The notes beneath the pieces were generated by a model that saw only the letters and a list, made by a program, of their open reading frames with translations, did not search any database and had not been told where the DNA came from. The translations under genes were made by a program, and so were the position numbers. A stretch of 64,000 bases of DNA, taken from Panacagrimonas sp965216845. GTDB taxonomy: Bacteria > Pseudomonadota > Gammaproteobacteria > Nevskiales > Nevskiaceae. Shown here one piece after another: positions 1 through 8,901 of the stretch. The stretch is taken from the NCBI GenBank assembly GCA_965216845.1, contig OZ244200.1, positions 62,001 to 126,000 of the forward strand. The letters are read 5' to 3'. The number at the start of each line of letters is the position of its first letter. Within the stretch, counting starts at the first letter, position 1.

Positions 1-892
1 CTTCGCCGCTGGTCTCCAGGGCGTGAAAGCCGGCCTTGAGCGCCGGGATGGCGTGTTCGGCAATGGTCTGCGGCGTCCAGCCCTCGCCGCGATGAACGCC
101 GCGAACCGGACGTGGCTGGCTCATCAGGAAAATCTCGTTGGCGCGCACCGCAAAGATCTGCCCGGAAACCTCGGCAGCGGCGTCACTGGCCAGGTAAATC
201 GCCATCGGCGCGATCTTGCCGGCTTCCATCTTCTTGAGTTTTTCCACCCGCGCCTGCTGCTGCGGCGTGTCGGTGGGGATGGAGCCGATCATGCGGCTCC
301 AGGCAAACGGCGAGATGCAGTTGGAACGCACGTTGTAGCGCTTCATGTCCATCGCGATCTGCTTGGACAGCGAGGCAATGCCGAGCTTGGCCGCGCCGTA
401 GTTGGCCTGGCCATAGTTGCCGATCAGTCCGGACGTGGAAGTCATGTGCACGTAAGCCCCGGAGTTCTGCGCCTTGAAGTGCGGCGCCGCAGCGCGCGAG
501 ACATAGAACGTGCCGTTGAGATGCACGTCAATGACGGCGTGCCATTCCTCCAGACTCATGTTGAAAAAGAAGCGGTCGCGCAGGATGCCGGCATTGTTGA
601 CCACTGCGTCGATGCGGCCAAAGTTGTCCATCGCGCACTGCACGATGCGCCCGGCGGCCACCCAGTCGGCCACACTTTCGTGGTTGGCCACCGCGCGCCC
701 GCCGAGACGCTCGATCTCGCGCACCACTTCAGCAGCCGGCGTTTCCTCGGACGTGCTGCCGTCCACCGACACGCCCAGGTCGTTGACCACCACCGCAGCC
801 CCTTCGGCCGCCATCAGCAGTGCCATGTCGCGGCCAATGCCGCGACCCGCGCCGGTGACGATTGCCACCTTGCCTTGCATCATCTTGCTCAT
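1..892 (-). CDS. SDR family NAD(P)-dependent oxidoreductase, partial (3' end beyond window)
   Basis: The reading frame opens with ATG at 892, preceded by GGGAG, and runs off the left edge with no stop, so about 297 residues are visible. The N-terminus has the Rossmann motif GAGRGIG followed by RDMALLMAAEGAAVVVNDLG, and later NNAG and a YxxxK active site (YGAAK). This subtype, with the ...VVVNDLG...DG insertion, resembles the dehydrogenase domain of HSD17B4-like and mycobacterial 3-hydroxyacyl-CoA dehydrogenases. It probably oxidises a 3-hydroxyacyl-CoA or a ring alcohol. It is the last visible gene of the leftward acyl-CoA dehydrogenase block, 31 bp after the preceding stop. The substrate cannot be read from sequence. 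Confidence 0.9.
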   Translation of the reverse strand, partial: MSKMMQGKVAIVTGAGRGIGRDMALLMAAEGAAVVVNDLGVSVDGSTSEETPAAEVVREIERLGGRAVANHESVADWVAAGRIVQCAMDNFGRIDAVVNNAGILRDRFFFNMSLEEWHAVIDVHLNGTFYVSRAAAPHFKAQNSGAYVHMTSTSGLIGNYGQANYGAAKLGIASLSKQIAMDMKRYNVRSNCISPFAWSRMIGSIPTDTPQQQARVEKLKKMEAGKIAPMAIYLASDAAAEVSGQIFAVRANEIFLMSQPRPVRGVHRGEGWTPQTIAEHAIPALKAGFHALETSGE

Positions 893-923
893 TGCCTGTT
901 CTCCCGGTTTTCTGGTGTTGCGC

Positions 924-2078
924 TCAGGACCTCAGACCCAGCACCTGCGAGGACAGGATGTTTCGCTGAATCTCGTTGGAACCGCCGTAGATCGTCGCCG
1001 GTCGCGCGTTGTAGTAGCTGGTCAGCCAGTCGAAGGTTTCGCCGCCGAGCGCCACATCACCGACCAGCCCCCCGGCGCTGCCCGCGGTCTCGACCAGCAA
1101 CTGCGAGATCTTCTGGAAGTTCTCGGTGCCGATGATCTTGAGCATGGACACGTCCGAGCCCAGCGTCTGGCCGCGACGCACCTGGTCGACGAAGCGCTCG
1201 TAGAGCGCGGCGTGATCCAGCACGTCCAGCTTGCAGCGCGCATAGTGGTCCATGAAGCCCTGATCCTGGGTCAGACCCAGTTGCAGCGCCAGCTCCTCGA
1301 GCCGCGCCATCGCGTACTGGCTCTGCTTGGGGCCGCCGATACCGACACGCTCGAACCCCAGCAGTGCCTTGGCGATGGTCCAGCCACGGTTGAGTTCTCC
1401 GACGATGTTGTCCCTGGGCACGCGCACGTCACGCAGGAAGGTTTCGCAGAATTCTTCGTGGCCGGCGAGATTGCGGATCGGTCGCAGCTCAATGCCCGGC
1501 GTGCTGGTTTCCGCCAGCAGGAAGCTGATGCCTTCCTGTTTCTTGGCGCTCTTGTCGGTGCGCACCAGCATGAAGATGTGGGTGGCGTCCTGCGCCAGTG
1601 AGGTCCAGGTCTTCTGGCCGTTGACGATGAAGTGATCGCCGTCCAGCACCGCCTCGGTACGCAGGCTGGCCAGGTCCGAACCGGCGTTGGGTTCGGAATA
1701 GCCCTGGCACCAGATGTGTTCGCCGGAGAGAATCTTCGGCAGGTAATAGGCTTTCTGTGCTTCGGTGCCGTGCTGAATCAGCAGTGGCCCGACCATGACG
1801 ATGCCCATGTCCGGCGCGCGGCCGATGCCGTGCAGCTCGAGCTCCTCCATGAAGATGACCAGCTTCGACGGCGACAGGCCCATGCCGCCGTATTGTTGCG
1901 GCCAGGCCGGCGCCAGCCAGCCCTTCCTGGACAGCGTCAGATACCAGTCCTTGATCTGCGCCCAGCGCAGGCGGGTCTTGGGGTAGCGCAGATGCTCCGG
2001 ATAATTGGCGCGGAAAAACGCGCGCACCTGGCTGCGGAATTCGTCGTCGGACAGGGTATTCCAGTCGGTTTCTTGCAT
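924..2078 (-). CDS. acyl-CoA dehydrogenase (384 aa)
   Basis: Full-length FAD-dependent acyl-CoA dehydrogenase for alpha,beta-desaturation of an acyl-CoA. Family marks are WCQGYSEPNAGSDLA and QKTWTSLA in the middle domain and the C-terminal YGGSNEIQRNI. The position of the MCAD-type catalytic Glu (YEG) is Gly here (YGG), as in the FadE subfamily that pairs with a second subunit. It lies 5 bp after the next acyl-CoA dehydrogenase gene (2084-3247), so the two are almost certainly co-translated and may form an alpha2beta2 enzyme of the FadE28/FadE29 type. Steroid or branched side-chain CoA esters are plausible substrates by analogy only. Confidence 0.93.
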   Translation of the reverse strand: MQETDWNTLSDDEFRSQVRAFFRANYPEHLRYPKTRLRWAQIKDWYLTLSRKGWLAPAWPQQYGGMGLSPSKLVIFMEELELHGIGRAPDMGIVMVGPLLIQHGTEAQKAYYLPKILSGEHIWCQGYSEPNAGSDLASLRTEAVLDGDHFIVNGQKTWTSLAQDATHIFMLVRTDKSAKKQEGISFLLAETSTPGIELRPIRNLAGHEEFCETFLRDVRVPRDNIVGELNRGWTIAKALLGFERVGIGGPKQSQYAMARLEELALQLGLTQDQGFMDHYARCKLDVLDHAALYERFVDQVRRGQTLGSDVSMLKIIGTENFQKISQLLVETAGSAGGLVGDVALGGETFDWLTSYYNARPATIYGGSNEIQRNILSSQVLGLRS

Positions 2079-2083
2079 GAGCT

Positions 2084-3247
2084 TCAGTCCTGGCTTGCGG
2101 CCACCGGAGGATTCAGGCGCACGTAGCGCCGGCGGTGTGCCTGGGCGTTGCCCAGCCAGGGCGCCAACGACAGCACCCGGTTCACGTAGAGGCTGAGATC
2201 GTATTCGTCGGTCACGGCAATGCCGCCGTGCATCTGGATGGCCTCGCGCGCGGTCGACATGGCCACCTCGGCGGCACGCGCCTTGGCGCGACTGGCCATG
2301 CTGGTGCGCTTGTGCGGCGGCAGTTCAGCATCCAGCGCGGCGACGGCCTGGCCGACCACGGCACGGGTCAGCTCCTCCTGGATCAGCATGTCCGCCGACC
2401 GGTGCTGCAGGGACTGGAAGCTGCCGATGGCCTTGCCGAACTGCACGCGGGTCTTGATGTAGTCGAGCGTCATCGCACGCATGCGCGTGATCAGCGCGAA
2501 CAGCTCGACCGCGTTCATCACCAGCGCCTCGTCCAGCGCAGCGGCCAGATCGGTGCGGTCAAGGCTGAGCGCAGCGCTTGCAGTCACCGGCAATGCGCTC
2601 GCCTTCAGGCGCGCCAGCCAGGTGCCGTCGGCCTGCGCCTCGTGTTTGACCGCCAGCCCGCTACAGTCGGCTTCCACCGCGAACAGCGCCACACCCTGCG
2701 GCGTGGAAGCCAGCAGCAGGTAGTCGGTGGCGCCGCTGCCGGGGCGCACGAAACGTGCTTCGCCCTGCAACGTCCAGCCGTCACCGGCGGCCACCGCAGT
2801 AAACGGCGGCTGCTCGATTTCCAGGTCGCCGGCCAGGTTCTGCCAGGCAAGGCCCGGCACGGCTTTGCCCGCGGCCAGCGCGGCGAGCAGTTCATCGCGT
2901 CGCGTGGACTTGGCGCAGCGCCGCAGCGCTCCGGCCGCCAGCACGGCAACCGGCACCAGAGGCTCCGGCGCAAGCTGTCCGGCAAGCCCTTCGATCACCA
3001 CCCGCGCTTCGGCGAAGCCCAGACCAAAACCGCCGAATGCTTCGGGCAACAGCAGGCCGGTCCATCCCTGACCCGCCAGCTCTTCGAACATCGCCGGATC
3101 AAATTCGGGCTGCGCCTTGCGCAACTGGCGCGCACGCGCCAGCGGCAGACGGCCCGCCGCGAAAGCGGTCACGCTGTCCTGCAACAGGCGGAGCTGGTCG
3201 TCGCGCTCGGCCTGCGCGCTTGTGTCGGCAGCGGGTTGGGCACTCAT
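2084..3247 (-). CDS. acyl-CoA dehydrogenase, divergent partner subunit (387 aa)
   Basis: Acyl-CoA dehydrogenase fold with an Ala-rich, degenerate middle region. Recognisable segments are the N-terminal GWTGLLLPEAFGGFGLGFAE, the FAD-site RVQFGKAIGSFQSLQHR and the C-terminal IQMHGGIAVTDEYDL. It lacks a clean AxSEPxAGSD motif, as do the non-canonical partners in heteromeric acyl-CoA dehydrogenases. It starts 13 bp after the upstream dehydrogenase (3261-4427) and ends 5 bp before the next one (924-2078). That places it in one transcript and supports a heteromeric pair with the 924-2078 product. The pairing is inferred; family membership is clear. Confidence 0.9.
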   Translation of the reverse strand: MSAQPAADTSAQAERDDQLRLLQDSVTAFAAGRLPLARARQLRKAQPEFDPAMFEELAGQGWTGLLLPEAFGGFGLGFAEARVVIEGLAGQLAPEPLVPVAVLAAGALRRCAKSTRRDELLAALAAGKAVPGLAWQNLAGDLEIEQPPFTAVAAGDGWTLQGEARFVRPGSGATDYLLLASTPQGVALFAVEADCSGLAVKHEAQADGTWLARLKASALPVTASAALSLDRTDLAAALDEALVMNAVELFALITRMRAMTLDYIKTRVQFGKAIGSFQSLQHRSADMLIQEELTRAVVGQAVAALDAELPPHKRTSMASRAKARAAEVAMSTAREAIQMHGGIAVTDEYDLSLYVNRVLSLAPWLGNAQAHRRRYVRLNPPVAASQD

Positions 3248-3260
3248 CGTCTGGAATCCC

Positions 3261-4427
3261 TCAGTAGCTTTTCGGAAGGCCGAGCACTTTCTCGGCGATA
3301 TGGCACAGGATCAATTGCGGGCTGACCGGTGCGATGCGGGGAATCATCATCTCGCGCAGGTAGCGTTCGACCTGATACTCCTTGGCATAGCCCATGCCGC
3401 CGTGCGTGGCGACCGCGCGGGTGCAGGCGCGAAAGCCCACCTCTGCGGCGTAGAACTTGGCGGCGTTGGCGTCCGCCCCGCAGGGCAGCCCCTGGTCGTA
3501 CTTCCAGCCGGCGCGGCGCGCCATCAGTTCGGCGGCTTCGAGTTCGATCCAGCTTTCCGCCAACGGGTGCTGGATCGCCTGGTTCTGGCCGATGGCACGG
3601 CCGAACACCACCCGCTCGCTGGCATAGCTGACCGCGCGGTTGAGCGCGGCACGCCCCAGCCCCACCGCTTCGGAGGCGATCAGCACGCGCTCGGGGTTGA
3701 GGCCATGCAGAATGTATTCGAATCCACGGCCTTCCTCGCCCACGCGATCCTCGTCCGCCACCGGCAGACCGTCGATGGCGAGCTCGTTGGAGTCCACGCA
3801 GTGGCGACCCATCTTGTCGATCTCGCGGATATCCACGTGACGGCGATCCAGCGGGGCGTAGAACAGGGTCATGCCCTGGGTGGGCTTGCTGCACTGCTCG
3901 ATGGGCGTGGTGCGCGTAAGAATCAGGATGCGGTCTGCGACCTGCGCGGTGGAAATCCACAGTTTGCGTCCGTGCAGCACATAGCCGCCCTTGACCCGTT
4001 CGGCGCGCGTCTTCAGGTGCGTGGTGTCGAGGCCGGCATCCGGCTCGGTGACGCCGAAACAGGCCTTCTGCTCACCCTTGACCAGCGGCGGCAGGTAACG
4101 CTGCTTCTGCGCCGGGGTACCGTAGACGACCACCGGCTGCAGGCCGAAGATGTTCATGTGGATGGACGAGGCGCCCGACAGTCCGGCGCCGGACTCGGCG
4201 ATGGTCTGCATCAGGATGCTGGCCTCGGTGATGCCCAGCCCCGAGCCGCCATAGGCTTCGGGCGTGCAGATGCCGAGCCAGCCGGCGTCCGCCATGGCGC
4301 GGTGAAAGTCATGCGGAAAGTCGCCGTGCTTGTCCTTCTCCAGCCAGTAATTGGCGTCGAAGCGCGAGCACAGGGTGCGTACCGCCTCGCGGATGCTGTC
4401 GTGCTGTTCGTCGGGCTGGAAATTCAA
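3261..4427 (-). CDS. acyl-CoA dehydrogenase (388 aa)
   Basis: Canonical acyl-CoA dehydrogenase: ACFGVTEPDAGLDTT and LWISTAQVADR in the middle domain, RVVFGRAIGQNQAIQHPLAE and GGMGYAKEYQVERYLRE in the C-terminal domain. The frame stays open upstream to a TTG at 4481, but that would start inside the operator-like dyad at 4475-4488 and add a basic tail foreign to the family. I chose TTG at 4427, which gives the typical N-terminus (M)NFQPDEQHDSIREAVR. It is first in a run of three dehydrogenase genes plus an SDR. The start is uncertain by up to 18 codons and its Shine-Dalgarno is weak. Confidence 0.9.
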   Translation of the reverse strand: MNFQPDEQHDSIREAVRTLCSRFDANYWLEKDKHGDFPHDFHRAMADAGWLGICTPEAYGGSGLGITEASILMQTIAESGAGLSGASSIHMNIFGLQPVVVYGTPAQKQRYLPPLVKGEQKACFGVTEPDAGLDTTHLKTRAERVKGGYVLHGRKLWISTAQVADRILILTRTTPIEQCSKPTQGMTLFYAPLDRRHVDIREIDKMGRHCVDSNELAIDGLPVADEDRVGEEGRGFEYILHGLNPERVLIASEAVGLGRAALNRAVSYASERVVFGRAIGQNQAIQHPLAESWIELEAAELMARRAGWKYDQGLPCGADANAAKFYAAEVGFRACTRAVATHGGMGYAKEYQVERYLREMMIPRIAPVSPQLILCHIAEKVLGLPKSY

Positions 4428-4474
4428 GGGATCAGGACTCTCGGATCTGGGTCGGCGACGGGCGCGTCGATTAT

Positions 4475-4488
4475 CTAACAAGCGTTCG
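4475..4488. promoter_or_regulatory. operator-like dyad, copy 1
   Basis: CTAACAAGCGTTCG matches 11 of 14 positions of the perfect dyad CTAACAATTGTTAG found at 9584-9597. It lies in the 172-bp gap between the P450 gene and the first acyl-CoA dehydrogenase gene, where the promoter of the dehydrogenase block should be. TetR-family repressors of acyl-CoA and terpenoid or steroid catabolism bind dyads of this size. The cognate regulator is not visible in the window. Confidence 0.5.
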
Positions 4489-4599
4489 ACAGTTTAGCGT
4501 CCTATGGCCGATGCCTGCAACGCGCGGCCATTCCTGCCGCCGATCAGTGGCTGGCGTCGCGCCGCACCCGGCACCGAGTCGATGCGGATCCGGCAACGA

Positions 4600-5838
4600 T
4601 CAGGCGGAACGGCAGCGCACGCGCAGACCCTCAAGCCCGCGCACGATCATCGAGTCGCTGAACTGCGGGGTCTCCACCAGTTCGATGTGGCGCAACTTTT
4701 TCAGCAGGATCGGCCAGCCGATCCGCGCCTCCATTCTGGCCAACGGCGCGCCGAGGCAGAAGTGGATGCCGTAGCCGAAGGTCAGGTGTGGATTGGGGTC
4801 GCGCGAAATATCGAAGCGGTCGGGGTCGGCGAACACGGTCGGGTCGCGGTTGGCCGCAGCCACGAACTGGAAAATGCGACTGCCGGCCGGCACGCGCTGT
4901 CCGTGCAGTTCGACGTCTTCATTCAGCACCCGCACACCGGCCAAGCCAGGTCCATCCCAGCGCAGGATTTCTTCCACCGCATTTTCGACCTGCGCGCGGT
5001 CGTCCAGACCCTGACGCAGACGCTGCATCTGCTCGGGCCAGCGCAGCAAGGCGTAGAGGCCGTTGCCGAAAAGCTGCGTCGTGGTTTCGTGGCCGGCGAA
5101 CAGCAGCAGCACGCAGGCGGCCACCAGCTCGTCTTCCGACAGAAAGTCCCCCTTCTCCTCGGCCGCGACCATGCGCGCGACGATGCCGCCGTCCGGCGCC
5201 CGGCGCAGTCGTTTGGCCATCTGTCCGAAATAATCGTGCATCTCGCGGATCGCGGCGTCGGCGCGGTCGTAGCGATCCGGCGCCAGACGCGAAGTCAGCA
5301 CGAAGGCGGCCAGTTCGTCCGACCAGCGCTTGAGGTGCGCCACGTCCTGCTGCGGCACGCCGAGAATTTCGGCGATGACCATCGCCGGCAGCGGGTAGGC
5401 AAAGGCACGGATGAAATCGACTTCGCCGTCTTGCGACACCAGTTCATCGGCCAGCGATTCGACCATCTCGGCGATGCGCCCTTCCATGTGCGCCAGCGCC
5501 GAGGTGGTGAACGCCTTGTTCATCAGGTTGCGGACGCGACCGTGATCCGGCGGGTCGTTGAACACCGCCCACAGCGAAAGATTTTTCTCCAGTGCCGCCA
5601 GCCGCTGACGCCGCGTCGGGTCCATGTGCGCGAAGAACGGTCGCAGGCGGTTGGACGAGTAACGCGGATCACGCATCGAATTGCGCACGTCCTCGTAGCG
5701 CGTGATGACCCAGCCCGCCATCGCCTGGCTGTAGTGCAGCGGCTGGTGTTCGCGCAGCTGCGCCAGCGCCGGGAACGGGTTCTGGATCACATCCGCATCG
5801 CGCGGATCGAAGTGCTGGGCTGAGGTCATGGTCGCCAT
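4600..5838 (-). CDS. cytochrome P450 (412 aa)
   Basis: Soluble bacterial class I P450 of normal length. The I-helix oxygen-activation motif AGHETTTQL, the ExxR of the K helix (EEILR), the HFCLGAPLAR heme-binding loop with proximal Cys361, and no membrane anchor are all visible. It hydroxylates a hydrophobic substrate and needs ferredoxin and reductase partners, neither of which is encoded here. It sits 19 bp downstream of the thiolase gene in the same leftward block, so oxidation of an unactivated carbon probably feeds the beta-oxidation enzymes. A second in-frame ATG lies three codons downstream. Confidence 0.95.
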   Translation of the reverse strand: MATMTSAQHFDPRDADVIQNPFPALAQLREHQPLHYSQAMAGWVITRYEDVRNSMRDPRYSSNRLRPFFAHMDPTRRQRLAALEKNLSLWAVFNDPPDHGRVRNLMNKAFTTSALAHMEGRIAEMVESLADELVSQDGEVDFIRAFAYPLPAMVIAEILGVPQQDVAHLKRWSDELAAFVLTSRLAPDRYDRADAAIREMHDYFGQMAKRLRRAPDGGIVARMVAAEEKGDFLSEDELVAACVLLLFAGHETTTQLFGNGLYALLRWPEQMQRLRQGLDDRAQVENAVEEILRWDGPGLAGVRVLNEDVELHGQRVPAGSRIFQFVAAANRDPTVFADPDRFDISRDPNPHLTFGYGIHFCLGAPLARMEARIGWPILLKKLRHIELVETPQFSDSMIVRGLEGLRVRCRSA

Positions 5839-5857
5839 GTCAATGAACCGCTGCCGC

Positions 5858-7066
5858 TCAGACGCGCTCGACGATCAGCGCAATCCCCTGGCCGACGCCG
5901 ATGCACATCGTGCAAAGACCGTAGCGACCGCCGCCGCGCTGCAGTTGCGCCACTGCGGTCATGACCAGGCGCGCGCCAGAGGCGCCGAGCGGATGACCGA
6001 GCGCGATCGCACCGCCGTTGGGGTTGACTCGTGCATCGTCATCGGCCAGCCCCAGGTCGCGCGTCACCGCAAGCGCCTGTGCGGCAAAGGCTTCATTGAG
6101 TTCGATCACGTCCATCTGGTCGATACTCAGGCCGGTGCGCGCCAACAGCTTCTTCACCGCCGGGGCGGGCGCAAAGCCCATGATACGAGGGGCGTTGCCG
6201 ATGGTGGTGGCCGCGAGCACCCGCGCGCGCGGCTGCAAGCCGTGACGCTTTACGCCGTCGTCCGAGGCGAGCAGCATCGCGCAGGCGCCGTCGTTGACCT
6301 GCGAAGCATTGCCCGCAGTCACCGAACCGTCTGCGCGAACAATGCCCTTGAGCCGCGCCAGCCGCTCCAGGCTGGTGTCGGGTCGCGGTGGCTCGTCGGC
6401 GTCCAGGCGCAACGCCTCGCCCTTTTTTTGCGACAGCAGCACCGGCTCGATCTGCGGGTCGAAGAAACCGTCGGCCAGCGCACTGGCGTAACGCTGCTGG
6501 CTGCGCAGCGCAAACGCATCCTGGGCGGCGCGCTGGATGCCGAATTGCTCGGCCACGTTCTCGGCCGTCTCCGGCATGCTTTCCACGCCGTAACGTGCTT
6601 TCATCAGCGGATTGATGAACCGCCAGCCGATGGTGCTGTCCTCGATGTTCACGGCACGCGAAAACGCGCCCTCGGCCTTGGCCATGATGAAAGGCGCGCG
6701 CGTCATGCTCTCCACGCCGCCGGCCATCAGCAGATCACCCTCGCCGGCCTTGATGGCGCGGGCGGCGATGGCTACCGCGTCGAGGCTGGAACCGCATAGC
6801 CGGTTGACGGTGCCACCGGGAACTTCCTGCGGCAGACCCGCCAGCAACAAGGCCATGCGCGCCACATTGCGGCTGTCCTCGCCGGCGCCGTTGACACAGC
6901 CATAGAGGACGTCGTCGAGCGCGGACCAATCGACGCCGGCGTTGCGGCGCATCAGCGCCTGGATCGGCAGCGCGGCCAGATCGTCGGCGCGAACACCGGC
7001 AAGGATGCCGCCGTAGCGACCGAAAGGCGTGCGTACGGCATCGCAGATGAAAGCGTCACGCATCAT
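5858..7066 (-). CDS. acetyl-CoA acyltransferase / thiolase (402 aa)
   Basis: Degradative thiolase that cleaves a 3-ketoacyl-CoA with CoA. The nucleophilic Cys91 lies in NRLCGSSLDA, followed by GGVESMTRAPF, the GHPLGASGAR histidine motif and the C-terminal CTMCIGVGQG with the second catalytic Cys. Length and motifs match the PcaF/FadA branch. The frame extends upstream, but ATG at 7066 has AAGGA in front and gives the standard N-terminus MMRDAFICDAVRTPFGR. The gap to the citryl-CoA-lyase-like gene is about 40 bp. Substrate chain is unknown. Confidence 0.95.
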   Translation of the reverse strand: MMRDAFICDAVRTPFGRYGGILAGVRADDLAALPIQALMRRNAGVDWSALDDVLYGCVNGAGEDSRNVARMALLLAGLPQEVPGGTVNRLCGSSLDAVAIAARAIKAGEGDLLMAGGVESMTRAPFIMAKAEGAFSRAVNIEDSTIGWRFINPLMKARYGVESMPETAENVAEQFGIQRAAQDAFALRSQQRYASALADGFFDPQIEPVLLSQKKGEALRLDADEPPRPDTSLERLARLKGIVRADGSVTAGNASQVNDGACAMLLASDDGVKRHGLQPRARVLAATTIGNAPRIMGFAPAPAVKKLLARTGLSIDQMDVIELNEAFAAQALAVTRDLGLADDDARVNPNGGAIALGHPLGASGARLVMTAVAQLQRGGGRYGLCTMCIGVGQGIALIVERV

Positions 7067-7106
7067 GAGGGTCCTTGTGGCTGCGTCGTGGGGATGGGCG
7101 CCGCGA

Positions 7107-7901
7107 TCAGCTTTGGCTGTGCGCACCGAGCGCGTTGTCGCGCGCCTCGTCCTCGGCTCGGGTCCAGATCTCTCTGGCGATGGGCGAGTGCATCTCCTCC
7201 ATGATGTGCCCCACCAGCCCGATGGCGCGCGCCAGCACGCCGATGCCGCGGCAGGCGGTCCAGGCAATGCCAAGCTCCGAGCAGCAGGCACCGATGGCGC
7301 CCGTGGCGTTGATCGGCAGCACCTTGCCGTAGACGCGCGCGGCCTCGGCGGCGATGCACTCCATCAGCGCGATGTAAGGCCCGTGAAATCCCTGCTCGCG
7401 GGCGATGTCGAACAAGCGCGGGGTGCGCGGATCGATCGGCTTGTGCAGCGGATGCCCCAGACCGGGCAGGATGGCCTTGCGTGAATGCCAGTCGGCGACG
7501 ATTTCGCGTGCCATCGCCGCAGGGTCGCCGGGATTCTGCGGATCCGGAATCGCTTCCTGCAGCAGCTTGGCCGAGCCTTCGGTGGTTCCCACGAACACCG
7601 TGCCCAGCCCACCGAGGCCGGCGGCCACGGCGCCCTGGATGGACTCCGGCGCCCCGGTGTAGGTGAGCCGTGCGGCCAGCGCGCTCGGCGTCAGACCGTG
7701 CTCGACCAGGGTCACCGCCAGCGCGTTGAACAGCACCGATTCCTGTGGCGTGGGGATGCGCCCCATCATCTCCAGGAAGGCCATGTCGCCCAGATTGATA
7801 TGACCGAGCAGCGCCCCCGGCAAATCAAAACCACGGACCACGATACGGTCGGGCGTCGAGTATCCCATCGCCGTGCGGATGGGCTTGCGTTTGCTGGACA
7901 T
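7107..7901 (-). CDS. citrate synthase family / citryl-CoA lyase-like protein (264 aa)
   Basis: At 264 residues this is far shorter than citrate synthase (about 430) and matches the small-domain citryl-CoA lyase-like branch of the family. Conserved pieces include GHINLGDMAFLEM, AAGLGGLGTVFVGTTEG, the GHPLHKPIDPR histidine loop and GAIGACCSELGI. Related proteins cleave or form citryl-CoA-like C-C bonds. Its place between a hydratase and a thiolase suggests retro-aldol or Claisen cleavage of a branched acyl-CoA in this pathway. GGAG precedes the ATG. The reaction is inferred. Confidence 0.8.
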   Translation of the reverse strand: MSSKRKPIRTAMGYSTPDRIVVRGFDLPGALLGHINLGDMAFLEMMGRIPTPQESVLFNALAVTLVEHGLTPSALAARLTYTGAPESIQGAVAAGLGGLGTVFVGTTEGSAKLLQEAIPDPQNPGDPAAMAREIVADWHSRKAILPGLGHPLHKPIDPRTPRLFDIAREQGFHGPYIALMECIAAEAARVYGKVLPINATGAIGACCSELGIAWTACRGIGVLARAIGLVGHIMEEMHSPIAREIWTRAEDEARDNALGAHSQS

Positions 7902-7925
7902 CGGAACTCCGTCGTAAGGAAGGTT

Positions 7926-8687
7926 TCAGGAAAAATTGGGCTTGCGCTTTTCGCGGAACGCGGTCACGCCCTCGCGTGCATCGGGCGTCATGAACAGGAA
8001 CGGAAAGCCGTCGCGCGCGGCGCGCAGATCGTCGCCGCCGAGGCCGCGGTTGTAGAAGGATTTGGCCATGCGCACCGCCATTTGCGGCTTGGACGCAATC
8101 GTCTCGGCCATCGTCATCGCCTCTTCCATCAGGCGCTCGGGCGCCACCGTCCGCAGCGCGATACCCAGACGCACCGCTTCCTCGGCACTGATGGGTTCGC
8201 CGAGTATCGACATTTCCTTGGCCTTGGGGCGACCGACGATGTCCGCCAGACGCACCACCGCAAAACCCGGCAGCAAGCCCAGCTTGATCTCCGGCACGCC
8301 GAAGCGCGCGCGCTCCGAGGCCAGAATGAAATCACAGGCGATGGCCAGCTCGAAGCCGCCGCCAAAGGCCATGCCGTTGACCGCCGCGATCAGCGGCTTG
8401 CTGCAGGATTCGGGCGCGGCGAGGAAGCTCACGACTTCCTCGATGAACTGCTTCACCGCATCGGCGGCGAAGTCGAACCCGCTGATGTCCGCGCCGGCGC
8501 AGAATGCCTTTTCTCCGCTGCCGGTGATGATGCCAACGCGGATCTCCGGGTCCGCCTCGATGCGCGCCAGGCTGGCGGTCACGCCTTCGCGAAGCCCCGC
8601 CGACAAGGCGTTGAGCTTGCTCGGTTCATCCAGGGTCACGATCGCCACCGCGCCGCGCTTTTCAAACTCCACACTGCCCAATCTCAT
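7926..8687 (-). CDS. enoyl-CoA hydratase/isomerase (253 aa)
   Basis: Crotonase fold. The oxyanion-hole segments are EKAFCAGADISGF and NGMAFGGGFELAIACDF, followed by ARFGVPEIKLGLLPGF. It hydrates a 2-enoyl-CoA or isomerises the double bond. At the usual catalytic Glu pair only one acidic residue is obvious (PEIKLGLLPG), which leaves hydratase versus isomerase open. The ATG is preceded by GGAG. It lies 24 bp upstream of the citryl-CoA-lyase-like gene on the same strand. Confidence 0.93.
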   Translation of the reverse strand: MRLGSVEFEKRGAVAIVTLDEPSKLNALSAGLREGVTASLARIEADPEIRVGIITGSGEKAFCAGADISGFDFAADAVKQFIEEVVSFLAAPESCSKPLIAAVNGMAFGGGFELAIACDFILASERARFGVPEIKLGLLPGFAVVRLADIVGRPKAKEMSILGEPISAEEAVRLGIALRTVAPERLMEEAMTMAETIASKPQMAVRMAKSFYNRGLGGDDLRAARDGFPFLFMTPDAREGVTAFREKRKPNFS

Positions 8688-8901
8688 CAGCTTGTCTCCT
8701 CAGGTTTGCCTTGCCACGGCAAAAGGTCTTTTGCAGCGCCCTGACCGAACTTGCGCCCGGCGCCGTGGGCGCGGACTTTCGGGGCGTGCCGGTCGCAGAT
8801 CAATCAACCATCGAACGCACGCCTGCCACGCAAGGCGGCTTCGAGGATTGCCTCTTGCCGCTGGCGGCGGCAGCCACAATGCCGTGGCCGATGCGCCACG
8901 A

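Noticed and set aside
3117..4478. Long plus-strand ORF of 453 codons
   Set aside because: It lies opposite two clear acyl-CoA dehydrogenase genes and its product has His/Arg/Gly-rich composition without a domain. GC-rich antisense frames are often open by chance.
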